A stretch of DNA of 64,000 nucleotides, taken from positions 378,149 through 442,148 of the forward strand of contig NZ_FUFN01000010.1 of the NCBI RefSeq assembly GCF_900162615.1. Reading direction: 5' to 3'. The DNA comes from Virgibacillus proomii (lineage in GTDB: Bacteria > Bacillota > Bacilli > Bacillales > Amphibacillaceae). The position numbers and the translations under genes are program-made. The notes below the pieces were generated by a model that was given only the letters and a program-made list of their open reading frames with translations, had not been told where the DNA came from and did not search any database. Of this stretch, positions 1 through 7,632 are shown one piece after another. Numbering within the stretch: position 1 is the stretch's first letter; every line of letters begins with the position of its first letter.

Positions 1-1373
1 AGGCTGCAATTACTGGAGAATCTATACCAGTCTATAAGACTGCCGGAGATAAAGTGTTTGCAGGTACATTAAATGAAGAAGGATCTTTAGAAATTCGAGT
101 AACGAAATATGCAAAGGATACTACTATTGCGAAAATTATTCATTTAGTAGAAGAAGCACAAGCTGAACGAGCCCCTTCACAGCAATTTGTCGATCGCTTT
201 GCGAAATACTATACGCCTGCTATTATCGTTATTGCCTTTTTAGTAGCAGTTATTCCGCCACTATTCTTTGATGCGTCATGGTCTCAATGGGTGTATAGTG
301 GACTAGCTGTACTTGTGGTAGGTTGTCCTTGTGCCTTGGTAATTTCAACCCCTGTTGCAATCGTTACAGCAATTGGGAATGCAGCACGTAAGGGTGTGCT
401 AATTAAAGGTGGTATTCACTTAGAAACTGCTGGAAAATTAGAAGTGATTGCCTTTGATAAAACAGGAACCTTAACAGAGGGGAAGCCGGCAGTGACAGAG
501 GTGATATCTTTAGGAAATCTGTCAAGACAAGAAGTTCTAGCACATGCCGCAGCCATTGAAACATTCTCGCAGCATCCATTAGCCTCTTCGATATTACGTA
601 AAGCAAAAGAGGAAAAAGTAAACGAACTGCATGCTAATAACTTTATGTCTCTAACAGGTAAAGGAGCAAAAGCAACAATTGACCAAACTGAATATTTTAT
701 TGGAAGTCCTGCTCTATTTAGAGAGTTTGTAAATATACCGAAAGAATTACAGCAGCAAATTCGCACCTTGCAAACGCAAGGAAAAACAGTGATGCTTTTA
801 GGAACGAAAACAAGAATGGAAGGGTTGATAGCCGTTGCTGACCAAGTACGAAAAAACAGTCGCTCCATGATAGAAAGGCTACGTAATCTTGGTAAACGAA
901 CAATTATGCTTACAGGAGATAACCAAGCTACCGGAGCTGCAATTGGACGAGAGATTGGTATCTCAGAAACAAAGGCAGAATTACTACCACAAGATAAGTT
1001 AACAATGATTAAGCAATTGAAAGAACAATATGGAAAAGTAGCGATGGTAGGAGATGGAATTAATGATGCGCCTGCTCTGGCAGCGGCAGATTTAGGAATT
1101 GCTATGGGTGGTGCCGGTACGGATACAGCGATGGAAACGGCTGATATTGCGTTAATGTCAGATGATTTGAGCAAAGTTCCATACATGATGGGCTTAAGTA
1201 AAAAAGCATTAAACATTATTAAGCAGAACGTTACTTTTGCTCTTGGTTTAAAAATTGTTGCATTGCTGTTAGTTATTCCTGGATGGCTCACATTATGGCT
1301 CGCTATTTTTGCGGATATGGGAGCAACCCTGTTAGTAGTATTTAATTCATTACGTCTAATGAAAACAAAATAA
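1..1373 (+). CDS. cadA: Cd/Zn/Pb-type P1B ATPase, 5' part missing
   Basis: This is the C-terminal part of a heavy-metal-exporting P-type ATPase in the inner membrane. The reading frame is open from base 3 and begins inside the actuator domain with TGESIPV, so the gene continues beyond the left edge. Further on come the metal-binding membrane motif CPC (in VVGCPCALVISTP), the phosphorylation motif DKTGTLT, the SQHPLA nucleotide-site motif and the hinge GDGINDAPAL. The last membrane helices end in ADMGATLLVVFNSLRL, which is typical of CadA/ZntA proteins exporting Cd2+, Zn2+ or Pb2+, and not of copper pumps. A rho-independent terminator follows directly. The missing N-terminus, where metal-binding domains would lie, leaves the exact metal open. 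Confidence 0.93.
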   Translation, partial: AAITGESIPVYKTAGDKVFAGTLNEEGSLEIRVTKYAKDTTIAKIIHLVEEAQAERAPSQQFVDRFAKYYTPAIIVIAFLVAVIPPLFFDASWSQWVYSGLAVLVVGCPCALVISTPVAIVTAIGNAARKGVLIKGGIHLETAGKLEVIAFDKTGTLTEGKPAVTEVISLGNLSRQEVLAHAAAIETFSQHPLASSILRKAKEEKVNELHANNFMSLTGKGAKATIDQTEYFIGSPALFREFVNIPKELQQQIRTLQTQGKTVMLLGTKTRMEGLIAVADQVRKNSRSMIERLRNLGKRTIMLTGDNQATGAAIGREIGISETKAELLPQDKLTMIKQLKEQYGKVAMVGDGINDAPALAAADLGIAMGGAGTDTAMETADIALMSDDLSKVPYMMGLSKKALNIIKQNVTFALGLKIVALLLVIPGWLTLWLAIFADMGATLLVVFNSLRLMKTK

Positions 1374-1389
1374 GCAAAATATTCTAAGT

Positions 1390-1425
1390 GAACACCCGCT
1401 TTTTTTGGAGGGTGTTCATTTTTTT
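1390..1425 (+). terminator. Terminator of the cadA-like gene
   Basis: GAACACCC (1390-1397) pairs with GGGTGTTC (1410-1417) and is followed by a run of T. It lies 17 bases after the stop codon of the metal ATPase. Confidence 0.85.
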
Positions 1426-1429
1426 AATG

Positions 1430-1849
1430 CTTATGAACTTGACCTAAATCTACAGATGGAGCGACTTTATAGATTCTGTGACATGTAAAGATCAGGGATA
1501 AAATGATGTTGACAACTATATGGAATAGGAGTAAATTATAGCTTATTGATAGTAATTAACAAAATATTTATATGCCTTTTTATCGCTTAATCTCTAAGAG
1601 CGGGGGAACCATAAGTAACAAAATAGAACAAACGATTTGGCTTAGATAGTGCCTATAACGTCATTATTTTTCTGTTTTGGGGTGAATCTTAGTTCATCAA
1701 GAGGGGATACTTTCAGTTCCTAATCCGACAGCTAACCTCGTAAGCGTTCATTTCAATCCGAGAGAAAGGTCCAAGGGCTGAACAACCTTAGACCATGCTT
1801 TATTGCAATGGTCTTTTTTATCGTTTTGGGAACAAGATTCGTTCTACAT
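1430..1849. other. Non-coding stretch, nothing recognised
   Basis: No open frame with a ribosome site and no RNA gene was recognised. The part from about 1690 has wording loosely like the tail of the interspersed structured repeat (a gene-free, T-rich stretch around AAGGTCCAAGGGC), so it may be an eroded copy. Confidence 0.3.
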
Positions 1850-2400
1850 GATGGTTCTTTTGGGTGAAAAAGTTCCGTTGTCTAACTCGTTCGCTTAAAC
1901 TGTGGCAAGCTTCCAACTTCTCCCTTCGATAAGTTAACATCGACTCGAATCTAAAGGAAAACCGACTAAAGCGGGCTTGCCGTGTCGGGCATACCTCTGT
2001 TTTAGTGGCAAGTTTCCTTTATCCCGGATGTAAGAAGCTGTATTTTTCCCATTTCAGAATGCTTATGATATTGCGAACATGAAAAATACGGCTCCTAAAC
2101 CCCAATTCGTGTGGGGCAACAGGACATGGAAAGCTACGACATCGATACATCTGGACAAGGAAAGCTTCTTGAATAAGCATCAAACACAGAAAAAGAGTTT
2201 TTCTTCTTCAAGGACAAGAAAAAATACTTCTTACGTAGAAAAGTGTTTTACTTTTCAAGGAAAGGGAAAGCTACGACAGCGACATATAGTGATTTTCCAA
2301 GGAGAAAAGTAATCCTTGAATAAGTTCCTTATCGGGTTAGAAGGTCTCTAGTTTGTACGTTACTATCCGATTGCTTTTGTTTCTTTCGTTCATTTAATGA
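1850..2400 (+). repeat. Interspersed structured repeat, full long copy
   Basis: A long copy of the repeat family that recurs throughout the window. The left module runs from AATCTAAAGGAA (1948-1959), through a CCGAC/GTCGG stem, to TTTCCTTTATCCCGG. The core hairpin pairs AGCTGTATTTTT with AAAAATACGGCT. The core is followed by CCTAAACCCC, and the 3' hairpin pairs CAAGGA (2298-2303) with TCCTTG (2313-2318) before GAATAAG. A 77-codon open frame inside it (2079-2312) has no coding character and is treated as chance. Confidence 0.8.
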
Positions 2401-2482
2401 TCTTTGGCGAATATTAATTTGTCTAGAGAATGGAATAAATAATAGTAAACATGGCAGGCAACAACAGAAAGAAGGATATAGG

Positions 2483-2722
2483 ATGTTACAGAGTATTTGC
2501 AATTCACTATTTCATAGAATAGAAAGGCGACCGGGTTCTTTTATCGCTTATTTTTATACATTTGGAAAGTATGTGCTTCGATTAAGCAGAAACACTAAAA
2601 ATGTAACTGTTCAAAGAATAAGTGTAACAAAAGGATCGTTTATGCCAAAGGCTTCTCCCGAACATAGTGTTTGTTACGGTTATATAAAGAATATGTACTT
2701 AGAACAGAGGTGTAGGCCATGA
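2483..2722 (+). CDS. Small basic ORF overlapping the ktr start
   Basis: A 79-codon frame preceded by a reasonable ribosome site (GAAGG, 7 bases before the ATG). Its stop codon overlaps the next gene's start as ATGA, an arrangement that can couple translation. The predicted peptide is rich in Arg, Lys and Ser, has no signal peptide, membrane segment or known domain, and I recognise no family. It may be a translated leader for the potassium channel gene or simply a chance frame; the latter is at least as likely. Confidence 0.25.
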   Translation: MLQSICNSLFHRIERRPGSFIAYFYTFGKYVLRLSRNTKNVTVQRISVTKGSFMPKASPEHSVCYGYIKNMYLEQRCRP

Positions 2723-4068
2723 GGAGGATCATTTCTTTACGTCCATTTGCAAGAAGTGCGATCCATTTTAGTCCCCCTCAAACCCTCGCATTCACATTTT
2801 TGATATTTATTTTAGGTGGAACTGTATTGTTAAAGCTGCCAATTGCTACGACAGAACCTATATCTTGGATGGATGCGTGGTTTACTGCAACTTCAGCAAC
2901 TACGGTTACAGGTTTGATCGTTGTAGATACAGGGATAACGTATACGCTATTTGGTGAAATGGTAATTATGTTTTTGATGCAAAGCGGTGGTCTCGGCTTA
3001 ATGACATTTTCTATCCTAATTTTAATGATGTTGAGAAAAAAGATTGGTTTACGACAACGCATATTGACGCAGCAATCCTTAAACCTTAATCAAACTTCTA
3101 TTGGCGGACTTGTCCGTTTAGTTAAACGATTATTTATATTTTCTATATCTATTGAAGCAATCGCATTTGGAATATTATGTATCAAATGGATTCCTGAATT
3201 TGGAATTTTAGGCATTAAATATAGCTTATTCCATAGTATATCAGCTTTTAATAATGCGGGTTTTTCTTTATGGGAAAATAACTTAATCAATTATGTAGGT
3301 GACCCGCTGGTTAATATTGTGATTACAGCTTTGTTTATTACCGGTGGTCTAGGTTTTACCGTTTTAGCGGATGTTTGGGATAAAAGAAGGTTTCATAAGC
3401 TTTCTTTACATTCCAAACTAATGCTTGTTGGGACATTAATTATTAATGTTTCTGCTTTACTAGCGTTATTTTTTCTAGAGTATGGAAATCCAGAAACAAT
3501 TGGGAATTTTTCCTTTGTTGATAAACTGTGGGGTTCCTATTTTCAGGCAGTGACACCGCGTACCGCTGGATTTAATACATTAGATATAGCAGAGATGACA
3601 ACCCCCTCTATACTGCTAATGATGCTACTGATGTTTATTGGTGCCGGGAGTGGGTCTACCGGGAGTGGAATTAAAGTAACCACTTTTGTTGTCATGATAT
3701 TGGCCACGATTTCCTTTTTACGAGGAAAAAGTGAAACGACTGCTTTCAACCGAGCGATTAAACCGCATACTATAGTGCGTGCATTGTCAATTATGATGAT
3801 CAGTATTTTATTGATATTTGTTGCTATTTTTATTTTAACCATTACAGAGGATGCACCGTTTTTAGTTATTGCATTTGAAGTGATCTCAGCATTTGGTACA
3901 GTTGGTTTATCAATGGGAATAACACCGGATCTAACGTTTTTGGGTAAAATTGTGATTATCGTGATGATGTTTATTGGTCGAATTGGTCCGCTAACTATCG
4001 CTTTTGTATTTGCTAGACAAAAATCATTGTCCATTCGTTATCCTGAAGAAGATATATTTACTGGGTAA
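2719..4068 (+). CDS. Ktr potassium uptake channel subunit (KtrB/KtrD-like)
   Basis: Membrane pore subunit of a Ktr-type K+ (Na+-coupled) transporter, 449 residues, the normal length for KtrB and KtrD. Four pore-loop repeats can be seen, each with its filter glycine: TVTGLI, NNAGFS, RTAGFNT and GTVGLS. The SGGLGLMTF and GSGSTGSGIK segments are also characteristic. No KtrA/KtrC regulatory (RCK) gene is adjacent, so it probably pairs with one elsewhere, as B. subtilis KtrD does with KtrC. The ribosome site is weak (AGAGG), and the start overlaps a small upstream frame as ATGA. No ydaO/c-di-AMP riboswitch was recognised upstream. Confident at family level; which paralogue cannot be told. Confidence 0.9.
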   Translation: MRRIISLRPFARSAIHFSPPQTLAFTFLIFILGGTVLLKLPIATTEPISWMDAWFTATSATTVTGLIVVDTGITYTLFGEMVIMFLMQSGGLGLMTFSILILMMLRKKIGLRQRILTQQSLNLNQTSIGGLVRLVKRLFIFSISIEAIAFGILCIKWIPEFGILGIKYSLFHSISAFNNAGFSLWENNLINYVGDPLVNIVITALFITGGLGFTVLADVWDKRRFHKLSLHSKLMLVGTLIINVSALLALFFLEYGNPETIGNFSFVDKLWGSYFQAVTPRTAGFNTLDIAEMTTPSILLMMLLMFIGAGSGSTGSGIKVTTFVVMILATISFLRGKSETTAFNRAIKPHTIVRALSIMMISILLIFVAIFILTITEDAPFLVIAFEVISAFGTVGLSMGITPDLTFLGKIVIIVMMFIGRIGPLTIAFVFARQKSLSIRYPEEDIFTG

Positions 4069-4100
4069 ATAAGGAGAGTTTCCCCCTCTCTTTATTTATA
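4067..4100 (+). terminator. Terminator overlapping the ktr stop codon
   Basis: AAATAAGGAGAG (4067-4078) pairs with CTCTCTTTATTT (4086-4097) with one wobble pair. The stem includes the TAA stop codon of the Ktr gene. Confidence 0.65.
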
Positions 4101-4161
4101 TATATGAATTTTTAGCAAAAGCAAAAAGCAAGCTATTCGCTTGGTATGAAGTATAAAGGCG

Positions 4162-4336
4162 TGTTCAAAAAGAGGGCTAAAAAGGATTAAGATCGGCTAA
4201 GTTTTCATACGTCCTTGAAAAAGCAGCATACTTTCTGCGTCGGGTGCGTCGCTGATTAGATTGCTTGTTTAAGGAACAGAGAAATGAGGTAACGAAGCAA
4301 TTCGATGTATGCCTTTTTAGCAGATTTTTTGAACAT
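4162..4336. mobile_element. MITE-like element with TGTTCAAAAA ends
   Basis: A 175-bp element with imperfect terminal inverted repeats of about 24 bp: TGTTCAAAAA plus GCTAAAAAGG on the left (4162-4185) and the complement on the right (4311-4336). It has no coding capacity. A shorter copy with the same ends lies at 11363-11434, and an interior-like fragment at about 22160. It is probably a non-autonomous transposable element; no transposase is in the window. Confidence 0.6.
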
Positions 4337-4410
4337 CTTTTATAAGCACAATTAATTCTCCTGCATGAGGCTTAATTTGTTTTACGAATATTATTTTTTA
4401 ATCTAGTATC

Positions 4411-4439
4411 TTGCATTATTCAGTAGTAGAATATATAGT
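4411..4439 (+). promoter_or_regulatory. Sigma-A promoter of the padR operon
   Basis: TTGCAT (4411-4416), a 17-base spacer and TATAGT (4434-4439). Predicted transcription start is near 4446, about 54 bases before the padR-like start codon. Confidence 0.65.
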
Positions 4440-4454
4440 ATATATAGGTACTAT
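4435..4454. promoter_or_regulatory. Likely PadR autoregulatory operator
   Basis: Inverted repeat ATAGTA (4435-4440) and TACTAT (4449-4454) with an 8-base TATATAGG centre. It overlaps the -10 box and transcription start of the padR promoter. PadR-family repressors commonly bind such AT-rich dyads over their own promoters; that this one does is inferred. Confidence 0.5.
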
Positions 4455-4499
4455 TTATTGTTCACTAGTAATAAAATAAAAATGAGGGTGTATGGCCGA

Positions 4500-4823
4500 A
4501 TGAATGTTCAATTTAAAAAGGGTGTATTAGAGTTATGTGTTCTTGCTTTATTAGATAGGCAGGATCATTATGGCTATGAACTGGCGAACAAAATATCCAA
4601 GCGAATAGCGATATCAGAAGGGTCGGTTTATCCGCTATTAAGAAGACTTGCAAAAGAGGAATACTTTACAACCTATTTAAAAGAATCGACGGAAGGACCA
4701 TCCAGAAAATATTACCGGCTAACGGACAAAGGAAGGGATTATCTTCGTCAATTAATTCATGAGTGGGTACTGTTTTCCGAGGGCGTAAACAAACTGCTGC
4801 AGGAGGGTGAGCATATTGAATAA
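4500..4823 (+). CDS. PadR-family transcriptional regulator
   Basis: A 107-residue winged-helix regulator of the small PadR subfamily. The sequence FKKGVLELCVLALL, YGYELANKIS, SEGSVYPLLRRL and GPSRKYYRLTDKG covers the helix-turn-helix and the wing. The ATG at 4500 is chosen because PadR proteins start just before the QFKKG segment and GAGGGTG lies 9 bases upstream; an earlier ATG at 4482 is part of that ribosome site. It is the first gene of a three-gene operon with DUF1700 and DUF4097 proteins, a combination linked in Firmicutes to cell-envelope stress. It probably represses its own operon through the dyad at 4435-4454. Confidence 0.9.
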   Translation: MNVQFKKGVLELCVLALLDRQDHYGYELANKISKRIAISEGSVYPLLRRLAKEEYFTTYLKESTEGPSRKYYRLTDKGRDYLRQLIHEWVLFSEGVNKLLQEGEHIE

Positions 4824-5376
4824 AAATCAATTTATTAAAAAATTAACAAAAGGAATCAAAAAGCTTCCTAAAAATGAACAACAGGATATTATTCAAGACT
4901 TCGAAGAACATTTTGCAGCAGGGATGGCAGAAGGAAAAACGGAGACGGAAATCGCTGCTGCGTTAGGATCACCAAGTCAAGTTGCTAAAGAGCTTGTAGC
5001 AAACTACCGTCTTGAAAGGGTTCAAGATACTACCAACACTGGCAATATCCTCCGAGCTGTCTGGGCTGTAATAGGATTAGGCTTCTTCAATATGGTTATT
5101 GTGCTTGGCCCTTTTATTGCTTTAGTCTCATTAATTGCTGCTGGATGGATAATGGGTGGTGCATTTATCATATCTCCTTTACTTGCTTTGGTGAATTTAA
5201 TCTTTTTTCCGGAGTCATTTATCCTTTTTGATTTATTTGTAGCGTTAGCTCTGACAGGAATTGGAATATTTATTGCTATTGGTATGTATTATATAACACG
5301 CTGGATATTTAAAGGCTTTGTTCGCTATTTGCAATATAATGTAAAGATGGTAAAGGGTGGTCTAAAGCATGGGTAA
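4816..5376 (+). CDS. DUF1700/HAAS-domain membrane protein
   Basis: A membrane protein with an N-terminal DUF1700 (HAAS) helical domain (residues about 1-70: FIKKLTKGIKKLP, DFEEHFAAGMAEGKTE, ALGSPSQVAKEL) and three to four hydrophobic segments after residue 80. I choose the TTG at 4816 because AGGAGGG (4801-4807) lies at ideal distance and family members begin with Leu/Met-Asn-Lys; the in-frame GTG at 4807 sits inside that ribosome site. The gene overlaps the padR stop codon and is itself overlapped by the next gene, so the three are translationally coupled. HAAS domains are thought to transmit envelope signals between PadR and partner membrane proteins. Molecular activity is unknown. Confidence 0.85.
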   Translation: MNKNQFIKKLTKGIKKLPKNEQQDIIQDFEEHFAAGMAEGKTETEIAAALGSPSQVAKELVANYRLERVQDTTNTGNILRAVWAVIGLGFFNMVIVLGPFIALVSLIAAGWIMGGAFIISPLLALVNLIFFPESFILFDLFVALALTGIGIFIAIGMYYITRWIFKGFVRYLQYNVKMVKGGLKHG

Positions 5377-6172
5377 CATCAAAAAGTTAAGCTTAATTGC
5401 CTTATTATTAATAATTATTGGTGGCATAGGAAGCTTGTTTACTTTTAAAACCTTAGAAAGAGGTACTGTTTCTGAGACGAAGGAAGTAGAGGCTAAAGAA
5501 GTATCAAATCTAAAGATAGATCTGATAAATGAAAAAGTGAATATTGTTCCTACTAAAGAGGCTGAAATAAAAATAGAACTTAAGGGGAAAAGCAATGAGC
5601 CCGATAGAAAACACTTAAACGTAGATAAGCAAGGCGGGACGTTAACCATTCAAAAAAAACGCGAACATTTTAATAAATTCGTCTTTTTTGAACGAAGTGA
5701 TTCGTTAACATTAACTGTCTATTTGCCTAAAAAAGAGTATGAATCTATTCAAGTTGAAGTGAACAACGGTAGTATTAAAGCCGATCACATTACTGTAAAA
5801 AATATGAAGGTTTCTGGAGATAATGGTAAAATTTTTCTAAGAGATGTAAAAGCAGATCAAACAAATGTAGGAACGACAAATGGTAGTGTTCTGTTAAAAG
5901 ATATTTCAGGAAAACTTAAAGGAAAAACAAATAACGGTAAAATTTCTCTTTTAACTGTTGATTTAGATCGTTCTCTCGATTTTACGACGAACAATGGTAC
6001 GATTGAGATAAAAACTGAGAACGAGCCAACTAATGTTACCTACGATCTACGTGTAGGCAATGGAAATATTCAAGTGTTTGATGAAAAAAACTGGGATACG
6101 GTGATCGGGAACGGAAAAAACTTGATCAAAGCATCTACGGATAACGGAGATATTGAGATTAAAAAATATTAA
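5369..6172 (+). CDS. DUF4097 beta-repeat envelope protein
   Basis: 267 residues: an N-terminal membrane anchor or uncleaved signal (residues about 7-26, hydrophobic) and then an extracytoplasmic DUF4097 domain made of repeated short beta-strands. Recurrent NNG/TNNG turns (VNNGSIKAD, TTNGSVLL, TNNGKISL, TTNNGTIEI) indicate a right-handed parallel beta-solenoid. It starts 8 bases inside the DUF1700 gene. DUF4097 proteins accompany PadR-HAAS cassettes and have been called putative adhesins; evidence for adhesion is weak. It is most likely the surface-exposed output of this envelope-stress operon. Confidence 0.85.
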   Translation: MGNIKKLSLIALLLIIIGGIGSLFTFKTLERGTVSETKEVEAKEVSNLKIDLINEKVNIVPTKEAEIKIELKGKSNEPDRKHLNVDKQGGTLTIQKKREHFNKFVFFERSDSLTLTVYLPKKEYESIQVEVNNGSIKADHITVKNMKVSGDNGKIFLRDVKADQTNVGTTNGSVLLKDISGKLKGKTNNGKISLLTVDLDRSLDFTTNNGTIEIKTENEPTNVTYDLRVGNGNIQVFDEKNWDTVIGNGKNLIKASTDNGDIEIKKY

Positions 6173-6440
6173 GTCTCGGTATTGAAGTACTTGTTCTGTA
6201 AGCAGATGAAAACGGACTAGAAAGGTTAAAGCAACGAATGTATGTAATTGCAATCAAGCAACCAGAAATAAATCTACTTGAAAATTCGAAGTTTCTTTTT
6301 GTGTAGTTTTGTAGGATCTGATTCGCTAATTCAATCGTCTTCTCTCGTTTAAATTTAGCAATTAGAAATACCTCCCATTCATTTATTTTACCAATAAAAA
6401 ACTAAACTGCGAAGCAAGAGGGTAGTTACCCCTAAAAGTT

Positions 6441-6480
6441 AAAGGATTCAGCGCAATACTCCCGCTGAATCCTTTATTAT
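6441..6480. terminator. Bidirectional terminator
   Basis: AAAGGATTCAGC (6441-6452) pairs perfectly with GCTGAATCCTTT (6464-6475). It lies between the convergent DUF4097 and YdhK-like genes, with a T-rich tail on the plus strand. Confidence 0.8.
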
Positions 6481-6550
6481 TTTTATGTTTAAGAGTAGTG
6501 ATCATCTGAGTTAGATAGCATCAAACAAAGTAATCTTGCTGTCTGAGCAC

Positions 6551-7162
6551 TTATTCCTCTACAGGCGATAGTTCGTCTTCTGTTACCCATTTATGATTTT
6601 TAACTTCTTCACCTGTTGTTGTAGATTTATAATCAACCATATAAACAGTAGTTTGTTTAGCTTCGTCAATAGTAGCTTTGGCACCATCCATTCCTTTCAT
6701 ATGAGAGGCTTTAATGGTTGCTTCATCACCTGGTGTCAAAGGCTCATCTCCTACGTCAGCTAGTTCTTCGTGGATGACCCATTTATGGTTCTCCACTTTT
6801 TCACCTCCGTCTGTTGGTGTATAAGTCACCATATAGACAATCGTATCATAGGCGCCTTTAATAGTTGCTTCTGCTCCTTTCATCCCTTCCATATGATCAG
6901 CTTCAATAATTGCCTTACTTCCAACCTCATATTTTGGATTTTCAGCTTCTTTTAAGTTTTCTGGTACTTCACCAGAACTAGAATGCTCCATTTCACTTTC
7001 TTCTTTAGAATTTTTTTCTTTCTCCGTGTTCGTTTCCTCTTGTTGATTTGTTGCCTTGCCATTTTCGTTATTGTTTGTTCCTTCATCCTGATTAGTTCCA
7101 CAAGCGGCTAATGTTATTGCTGAGATAATGGAGACCAATCCGATAAACCATTTTTTCTTCAT
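6551..7162 (-). CDS. ydhK: YdhK-like lipoprotein with two DUF1541 repeats
   Basis: A 203-residue lipoprotein. The signal peptide ends in a lipobox (ITLAAC), followed by a low-complexity Asn/Glu/Lys linker to about residue 75. Two tandem repeats of some 60 residues follow, each with ADHMEGMKGAEATI or ASHMKGMDGAKATI, a TTVYMVDY-type strand and a VENHKWV/VKNHKWV motif. The repeated His-Met-x-Gly-Met segments suggest a metal (copper) site, consistent with the copper genes nearby; that is inference. The ribosome site is TAGGAGG, 8 bases before ATG. It is monocistronic and convergent with the DUF4097 gene, sharing a terminator. Confidence 0.88.
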   Translation of the reverse strand: MKKKWFIGLVSIISAITLAACGTNQDEGTNNNENGKATNQQEETNTEKEKNSKEESEMEHSSSGEVPENLKEAENPKYEVGSKAIIEADHMEGMKGAEATIKGAYDTIVYMVTYTPTDGGEKVENHKWVIHEELADVGDEPLTPGDEATIKASHMKGMDGAKATIDEAKQTTVYMVDYKSTTTGEEVKNHKWVTEDELSPVEE

Positions 7163-7424
7163 TTCTTATACCTCCTATGTGAAATGTGCCTTTGGTAATG
7201 AAAATACCCAATAAATTTGCAGATTTTGTGCAATTTCTATGACATATTGTAAGTAAATCCTTAGAAAATTATACTTCTTCTGCACAAAAACTCGATATTA
7301 TTGCATTAGGATAAGAAACGGTTGATTAACTATAAAATGAGAAAAACAGATAAAAGTGCTGATTAGGAATCAAAAGGCTTGCCCGTTGTCTAGGAAACTA
7401 AACCCGTTTCTATATGTGGATATC

Positions 7425-7530
7425 TTTTTTGAAAAGTAGCTTCGTCGTCTAGCCTAACGATTGAGCGACTACAACTTCGATCTTTTTCCTACGATAAGTT
7501 AATGTTGGCTTCTGTAGTCATTGTGTACTA
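7425..7530 (+). repeat. Left-end fragment of the interspersed repeat
   Basis: Contains AAAGTAGCTTCGTCGTCTAG and, further on, TACGATAAGTTAATGTTGGC, the left boundary of the long repeat copies, without the core or 3' hairpin. Confidence 0.6.
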
Positions 7531-7632
7531 TCTTAGAAGAATTTCATTTTGTATGTCGCGAAACAAGCACTTCCGCTTTTGTTCTGTTATGATTTTTGTA
7601 CAGTTTTAATGGGAGAAGAAGGGGAAAATGTT

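Noticed and set aside
2079..2312. 77-codon open frame
   Set aside because: Lies entirely within a copy of the interspersed structured repeat, has a biased Lys/Ser/Thr composition and no ribosome site.
2390..2720. c-di-AMP (ydaO) riboswitch before the Ktr gene
   Set aside because: The region was examined because Ktr genes are often so controlled; no recognisable ydaO core was found.
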